This document shows positions 6,564-10,104 of a DNA stretch of 10,104 nt, piece by piece. The stretch is from Thermoplasmata archaeon M9B1D (lineage in GTDB: Archaea > Thermoplasmatota > E2 > DHVEG-1), in NCBI GenBank assembly GCA_002900535.1, contig MUGC01000045.1, forward strand, positions 1 to 10,104. Direction: 5' to 3'. A program made the translations under genes and the position numbers. Position 1 is the first letter of the stretch; each line of letters starts with the position of its first letter. The notes under the pieces are model-generated. The model made no database searches. It worked only from the letters and a program-made list of their open reading frames with translations, and was not told where the DNA came from.

Positions 6564-6638
6564 AGCCTTATATAACCACTTAAACTTATAACTTGATATT
6601 CTTCTTAGGGTAATAAGTTTAAGCGGCTTAAAATGGCT
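6564..6638 (-). promoter_or_regulatory. Long imperfect hairpin in the leader of the 56-aa gene
   Basis: The arms at 6613-6638 and 6564-6589 (26 nt each) are imperfect reverse complements: 20 of 26 are Watson-Crick, plus two positions where the minus-strand transcript would form G-U pairs. The 12 pairs nearest the 23-nt loop contain no mismatch apart from one G-U. The element fills the space between the 55-aa gene stop (6645-6647) and the ribosome site of the 56-aa gene. There is no U tract, so it is not an ordinary terminator. It could be an RNA control element, an RNA processing site or a DNA-level binding or origin site. Confidence 0.6.
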
Positions 6639-6644
6639 TATAAT

Positions 6645-6812
6645 TTAATTATATGACGGCTCTTCTGGTTCTTCTAAATCCATTCCTAATATACATCCAA
6701 TTTCATATGCCGCATAAGAAACTCCACTTTCTATTCCATCAGTCCAACCACATTTATAAGGACTATAATTATTATTTACCCATTCTTCTAATTTTTTAAT
6801 TTTATCTTCCAT
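6645..6812 (-). CDS. Small acidic protein of unknown function, 55 aa
   Basis: A short frame starts MEDKIKKLEEWVNNNYSPYK, continues through CGWTDGIESGVSYAAYEIG and ends in an acidic tail, MDLEEPEEPSYN. It looks soluble, with an N-terminal helix and two Cys residues. I do not recognise it, although small WxxGxxxG-containing helical proteins of this sort are common in phage early regions. AAAGGA lies 8 nt before the ATG at 6810-6812, and promoter P2 with its palindrome lies just upstream, so it is the first gene of that transcript. It could have a role tied to P2 control, but no DNA-binding motif is visible. Confidence 0.68.
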   Translation of the reverse strand: MEDKIKKLEEWVNNNYSPYKCGWTDGIESGVSYAAYEIGCILGMDLEEPEEPSYN

Positions 6813-6834
6813 TTATTCCATCCTTTCTTATATA

Positions 6835-6869
6835 TTCATGCATACAATTATATCAAAAGTATGCATGAA
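6835..6869 (-). promoter_or_regulatory. 11-bp perfect palindromic operator centred on the P2 -10 box
   Basis: TTCATGCATAC at 6835-6845 and its exact reverse complement at 6859-6869 flank a 13-nt centre (6846-6858) that contains the -10 hexamer. One arm abuts the -35 box and the other covers the expected start site. Neither strand has a following T tract, so a terminator is unlikely. The layout fits a repressor operator that blocks RNA polymerase. The binding protein is not identifiable in this window. Confidence 0.75.
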
Positions 6870-6875
6870 AGTCAA
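6847..6875 (-). promoter_or_regulatory. Promoter P2, near-consensus with extended -10
   Basis: On the minus strand, TTGACT (6870-6875) and TATAAT (6847-6852) are separated by 17 nt, and TGA precedes the -10 hexamer. It lies right after the stop codon of the Sak4-like gene (6879-6881). It drives the 55-aa, 56-aa, two zinc-type and helicase genes. Confidence 0.87.
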
Positions 6876-6878
6876 TTG

Positions 6879-7925
6879 TTATTCTTCGGTATCTACATAA
6901 ATACCACGTTCTGTTGCTAGGTCAACTAAATTATTGTATATAGTTTCAAGTTCTGTCAATTGGTCTTCTGTAGCATCTGAAACTTTTTTGTCTGAACCTA
7001 GCTGGTTTTCTATAATATCTAAAACTAATTGAGGATACAGACTATATAATTTCTTCATATATGGTTTGATATCAACCAAATAATCTTCTTTTGTATAATT
7101 ATCTGTATTTCTACTATATACAACTAGTTCAGCATCATACTCTTCTGCTGATGATTTTTGAGCCTCTTCAATTGCTTCAATTATGTTTTCTGCTGTAAAT
7201 GGATTAATAACTGGCTTCACATTAAATCTACTTCCAGCATAAAATGCATCTGTCTGAACGCAATATGCCTTAGACATAATTGTCTTATTTGTTTCTTTGT
7301 CAATTCCATTTGACATAACAAAAAATCTAAAGTCACAAATATCTCTAATAAATCTAGACGATGATTTGTCTCCCCTACTTCCTTTTGGTTGAATAAAATC
7401 TTTAGTTATTGCATTCCCATCTTTATCATTTTCTCCAGTTGGAATTTGAACACATTCTTCATGGGCAATAAATACCACTGTATATCCACATCCAGTTAAT
7501 AAATTAATTTGTTGTTTAAACTCTTTTCTATATACTGAGTATCCGTTTGGATTTCCTTTTTCTAATTGTTGAATCTCTCCAACATCACTAACTCCATATT
7601 GTTTACATATTGCAATTTCAAACAATTCGATAATGTCCTCAATTGTATCAATTACAATAGTATTAAATTTATCTTTCATTGAATCTAAATTTTTATCATC
7701 TGTTAGTTCTTTTACTGTATCAATAAATACTTTTTTAGATTTAATTAATTTTTTATATCCTTTTAAAGCAGAACCACCAGATTCTCCCATAAGTAATAAT
7801 GGCTTAGGAAATCTCATTGCTTGTGGAGTTTTTCCTAATGTATTTCCACCATAAATCATTATCTTTAGTCCTTCAAGACCATAAGAGACTCCACTTTCTT
7901 CTAAATCTAATAAACTATTTCCCAT
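6879..7925 (-). CDS. Sak4-like RecA-fold ATPase (phage recombination/annealing protein)
   Basis: This 348-residue P-loop ATPase is of the kind found next to SSB genes in phages (AAA_24/Sak4-like), where family members promote strand annealing or exchange together with SSB. Visible: a short N-terminal strand GLKIMIYG, Walker A GGNTLGKT at about 26-33, the following strand PKPLLLMGESGG at 40-51, Walker B FNTIVIDTIED with D93, and a sensor strand TVVFIAHEE at 149-157. This is followed by a loop region, KGSRGDKSS, and a conserved-looking strand block DICDFRFFVMSNG. The C-terminal third (about 250-348) is helical and acidic and could contact partners. AAGGAG lies 6 nt before the ATG at 7923-7925, and the start overlaps closely with the preceding gene's stop (TGA at 7927-7929). 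The exact biochemical role is inferred from family and neighbours; a general DNA-repair ATPase is the alternative. Confidence 0.8.
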   Translation of the reverse strand: MGNSLLDLEESGVSYGLEGLKIMIYGGNTLGKTPQAMRFPKPLLLMGESGGSALKGYKKLIKSKKVFIDTVKELTDDKNLDSMKDKFNTIVIDTIEDIIELFEIAICKQYGVSDVGEIQQLEKGNPNGYSVYRKEFKQQINLLTGCGYTVVFIAHEECVQIPTGENDKDGNAITKDFIQPKGSRGDKSSSRFIRDICDFRFFVMSNGIDKETNKTIMSKAYCVQTDAFYAGSRFNVKPVINPFTAENIIEAIEEAQKSSAEEYDAELVVYSRNTDNYTKEDYLVDIKPYMKKLYSLYPQLVLDIIENQLGSDKKVSDATEDQLTELETIYNNLVDLATERGIYVDTEE

Positions 7926-7926
7926 T

Positions 7927-8734
7927 TCATTCTCCTTTATTTTTATTTATTTTATTATAAAAATTAGAATACATATCTATAAAATCATATTTATCTATAT
8001 ATTTATACCATTTGCTCTTAAATTCCCCAACACCTATTTGACCTTGATTTTGAACAAAACTCTGTGGTATTACTATTACTTTTATATTTTTATTTTCATC
8101 TTCACATATCAATATATAAATATCACAATCATGAAATTTTTGTTCAAGATTAAATGAATAATATTTCATATTTCCATTATCAAATAGTCTTGAAAATTTT
8201 ATATCTATTCTTATATTACCATTTACTAAAAAATCATATGCACAATTAGTATTCATTTTTTCTACTAAGTATCCATGATTCTCTAATAACTCCTTAGCTA
8301 TTCCCTCTCCAATCCATCCTGTTTTTGTTTCAGATTCTTTCATTTCATATCCTATTTTATTTGACCAAAACTTAAATCCTCCTCTTCTGGAAATTATACA
8401 AGCAATAGAACTGTTTCCAAAATAATCTATTATTTCTTTTCTACTTGGAAATTTATCCATATTTTTATTAGATATCATTTCTTTTATTTTTTCTTCTATT
8501 TCTTCATTTGAAGTTTTATGCCAATGAACTCTAGAACCCATTGGTATATTAAATTTTTCTGATAGCTTTAAAATACCACCATTTCTATCAATTCTTGATA
8601 ATATCGCAGAATTGTATTGTTTTATTATAGAACGTGAGGGGATATAATCTATCCCCATTGCGTCCATAATCTTTCTAAGTTCTTCTAATATAATTTCTTC
8701 GCTTTTATTTAATTCTATTTAATTCTCCAATCAT
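7927..8734 (-). pseudogene. Nuclease-like protein with homing-endonuclease-associated repeats, apparently frameshifted near its start
   Basis: The frame open from the ATG at 8665-8667 gives 246 aa. The N-terminal half has two copies of a PSR..II......I.R.GG motif (residues 9-43 and 73-108, the second ending KFWSNKIGYE), resembling the DNA-binding homing-endonuclease-associated repeats. The C-terminal half looks like a PD-(D/E)XK nuclease core: E121 in GWIGEGIAKELL, D145 in CAYDFLV, D155-I-K157 in IRIDIKFSR, then a strand CDIYILICED. Such proteins cut DNA at specific sites and can move their own gene. In-frame protein-like sequence continues upstream of the first ATG, and the natural start is probably the ATG at 8732-8734, which overlaps the SSB-like gene stop as TAATG. 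A 10-bp tandem duplication at 8706-8725 breaks that frame; with one copy removed it reads MIGELNKSEEIILEELRKI into the rest, giving 265 aa. It might still be made from the internal ATG. The family call is moderately sure and the frameshift is clear. Confidence 0.65.
8706..8725. repeat. 10-bp perfect tandem duplication
   Basis: TATTTAATTC occurs twice in a row at 8706-8715 and 8716-8725. Ten bases is not a multiple of three, so the second copy shifts the frame of the nuclease-like gene just seven codons after its likely ATG, leading to a TAA stop. Deleting one unit restores one long frame. Confidence 0.95.
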
Positions 8735-9759
8735 TAAAATGGAAAGTCTGAATCTGAATCTTCAATATCTTTAAAATCAGCCTTACTTGGTCTACTTCCT
8801 AATCCTTTTTTCTCTTCTTTCTTAGCAGATGGTTTAGAACCCTTTTCTTTAGCTTTTTCTTTCATGTTTTCAATCATAATTTCTCTATCTTCCATAGCAG
8901 TTTTCATATCTTTAATTGAGATAAAATATTCGTTTTCTTCTTCAAATTTTTCATCACCCTTAAAGATTGAATATTCAGTTACAGTAAATCCACTTGTAAT
9001 CTTTTCTTCTCTTCGTCCAAATCCACCACTTGATTTTTGTTTTTTAGCTCCTACATGTTTACTAACTACTTCATAGTATAACTTACATGAATCTCCTCTT
9101 TCATAAAAATCTCTGAAATCATCTGCTAAGTCAGCTTCAACAAAAAATGAATGAGGGATTGCATGTTTATTATAATCAAATGAATATGCCTCAACTTTCA
9201 ATCTTCCTGTTTCTTTTGCATCTTCTCCTACGGTTTCATCAATAATAGAACGAATAATTACTGAAATTCTACCATCTGCAATATCTTCTTCTGGAACTCC
9301 ACTTGACGTACACTGGAATGCATTAATATTAGGGTATGACTTAAATTCTTCATCTTGACCAACATATTCATTTGCATTTAATGAGCAATCAACCTTTACT
9401 CTCGTTGCTGGATTTTCCTCTGTAGATTTAGCTTTTGTAATGTATCCCATAATTGTTTCAAGTGCTTTAAATCTCTTATTATCAATTACTTTTCCATCTT
9501 TATCTAATGTTTTTTCATTTGTGTCAAACCCATTGTTAAAGGTTACTCCAATAAGTGTTTCACTTCCATCTGGTCTAACTACTTCTACTGTTAAGTTAGG
9601 ATTTTTAAACTCCTTTTTCCCAATAACTTTACATGTTACTTTCTTTACTACTTTACCATCTTTTTTAAGTTCTACTTCTTTTTCTTTCATTTCAAAATTC
9701 ATTTCACTTAAAGTTCCTACAATTTGTAACTGATTAACACTCTGTTTTACTTCGCTCAT
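8734..9759 (-). CDS. Phage single-stranded DNA-binding protein (SSB-like) with acidic C-terminal tail
   Basis: The likely role is to coat single-stranded DNA during replication and recombination and to recruit partners. In 341 residues, a beta-rich N-terminal and central part (about 1-285) begins VNQLQIVGTLSEMNFEMKEK and has OB-fold-like strand patterns. A basic Lys-rich linker (about 299-325, with KEKAKEKGSKPSAKKEEKK) leads to an acidic tip, DSDSDFPF at 334-341. That tip closely resembles the DDDxPF end of bacterial SSBs, which docks partner enzymes. It is longer than cellular SSB (about 170 aa), as is usual for phage versions of this class. AAGGAG lies 7 nt before the ATG at 9757-9759. It sits two genes upstream of the Sak4-like ATPase, a pairing known to work together in phages. 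The fold assignment rests mainly on the tail and context. Confidence 0.75.
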   Translation of the reverse strand: MSEVKQSVNQLQIVGTLSEMNFEMKEKEVELKKDGKVVKKVTCKVIGKKEFKNPNLTVEVVRPDGSETLIGVTFNNGFDTNEKTLDKDGKVIDNKRFKALETIMGYITKAKSTEENPATRVKVDCSLNANEYVGQDEEFKSYPNINAFQCTSSGVPEEDIADGRISVIIRSIIDETVGEDAKETGRLKVEAYSFDYNKHAIPHSFFVEADLADDFRDFYERGDSCKLYYEVVSKHVGAKKQKSSGGFGRREEKITSGFTVTEYSIFKGDEKFEEENEYFISIKDMKTAMEDREIMIENMKEKAKEKGSKPSAKKEEKKGLGSRPSKADFKDIEDSDSDFPF

Positions 9760-9773
9760 TCTCTATCTCCTTC

Positions 9774-9911
9774 TTATTGTTCGTTTGTTTTTACAATTAA
9801 ATTCTTCTGATACTCTTTCATATCTGCTCTTCTTACAAAATCAGCAAATACTTCTCTTGTTCTCATTCTACCTCTACTACTTCTTTTGATGTGATTTTTC
9901 ATACTTGACAT
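9774..9911 (-). CDS. Small basic protein of unknown function, 45 aa
   Basis: A short frame starts MSSMKNHIKRSSRGRMRTRE and continues VFADFVRRADMKEYQKNLIV. It is strongly basic in its first half and could bind nucleic acid, but I do not recognise a motif. An AAGGAG ribosome site lies 8 nt before the ATG at 9909-9911, and consensus promoter P1 lies immediately upstream. Its stop is 14 nt before the start of the SSB-like gene. It is the first gene of the P1 transcript. Confidence 0.68.
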   Translation of the reverse strand: MSSMKNHIKRSSRGRMRTREVFADFVRRADMKEYQKNLIVKTNEQ

Positions 9912-9933
9912 TTATCATTCTCCTTTTTTTAAC

Positions 9934-9962
9934 ATTATAACATATAAATTATTGTTTGTCAA
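9934..9962 (-). promoter_or_regulatory. Promoter P1, perfect consensus with extended -10
   Basis: TTGACA (9957-9962) and TATAAT (9934-9939) on the minus strand are separated by 17 nt, with TGT before the -10 hexamer. The -35 overlaps the last codons of the preceding gene. It drives the 45-aa protein, the SSB-like protein, the nuclease-like gene and the Sak4-like ATPase. Confidence 0.88.
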
Positions 9963-10104
9963 TAGCTTTTTTCATTGCTTTCTTTCCTTGTGTAGATAGA
10001 TTCAATTCAATGAATTTTTTAATTTCATCTAAACTTGCTCCATTATTAATATTGTCTAGAACCATTTGATTAGCTGTTTCAAAACCAATCATGATATTCT
10101 TAAT
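9949..10104 (-). CDS. C-terminal part of an unidentified protein, 51 aa visible
   Basis: The frame is open to the right window edge and ends with TAA at 9949-9951. Visible residues include MIGFETANQMVLDNINNG and SLDEIKKFIELNLS, and it ends KKAMKKAIDKQ, a helical and basic C-terminus. An ATG at about 10092 has no clear ribosome site, so the gene most likely starts beyond the window. I do not recognise it. Promoter P1 lies over its last codons, so the next transcript starts directly after it. Confidence 0.6.
   Translation of the reverse strand: MKNIMIGFETANQMVLDNINNGASLDEIKKFIELNLSTQGKKAMKKAIDKQ

Noticed and set aside
6564..6638. Ordinary intrinsic terminator or tRNA
   Set aside because: There is no U run after the stem and the loop is long. 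No tRNA cloverleaf or T-loop sequence is present.
8716..8718. ATA as a start codon for the nuclease-like gene, 6 nt after GGAG
   Set aside because: ATA starts are very rare. The TAATG overlap at 8732-8736 plus the 10-bp duplication explains the upstream coding sequence better, though ATA is not fully excluded.
8864..9733. Plus-strand open frames over the SSB-like gene
   Set aside because: They are shadows of the minus-strand gene with no start signals and unlikely composition.
1..10104. CRISPR array, rRNA, insertion sequence
   Set aside because: No regularly spaced short repeats, rRNA-like GC-rich stretches or transposase frames were seen on either strand.

Overview
The window is very AT-rich, and every gene I can support lies on the minus strand. 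Genes are packed tightly, with overlapping stop/start codons and strong AGGAGG-type ribosome binding sites. Together with the gene content (SSB-like protein, Sak4-like RecA-fold ATPase, DnaB-like helicase, DnaG-like primase, many small unknown proteins), this points to the early replication/recombination region of a bacteriophage or prophage of a low-GC Gram-positive host, most likely a Clostridia-type gut bacterium. No structural, integrase or host housekeeping gene is visible. The chemoreceptor gene at the left end implies a motile host or a host-derived gene.

Layout in transcription order (right to left). 10104-9949: 3' end of an unidentified gene. Promoter P1 (9934-9962) then drives a 45-aa basic protein, an SSB-like protein with an acidic tail (9759-8734), a nuclease-like gene with two homing-endonuclease-associated repeats that appears broken near its start by a 10-bp tandem duplication, and a Sak4-like ATPase (7925-6879). 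Promoter P2 (6847-6875), whose -10 box sits inside a perfect palindrome, precedes a 55-aa acidic protein, a long imperfect hairpin leader, a 56-aa membrane protein, two Cys-rich zinc-binding-type proteins and the replicative helicase (5591-4074). Promoter P3 (4044-4072), again flanked by an inverted repeat that may also work as a terminator, leads into the primase (3999-2905), a 113-aa two-TM protein and three small orphan genes. Promoter P4 (1808-1836) drives a 43-aa protein, a 70-aa protein and a methyl-accepting chemotaxis protein (MCP).

The helicase, primase, SSB and Sak4-like ATPase form a coherent phage DNA replication and strand-annealing set. Their SSB-dependent teamwork is inferred from the known families. 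The small genes downstream of the primase look like accessory cargo.

The most notable points are the MCP sitting in the phage-like operon, its rearranged signalling domain (a 144-bp perfect repeat at 399-bp spacing plus a frameshift, close to the window edge), the palindrome-embedded promoters, the hairpin leader with compensating G-U pairs, and the 10-bp duplication that silences or could switch the nuclease gene.
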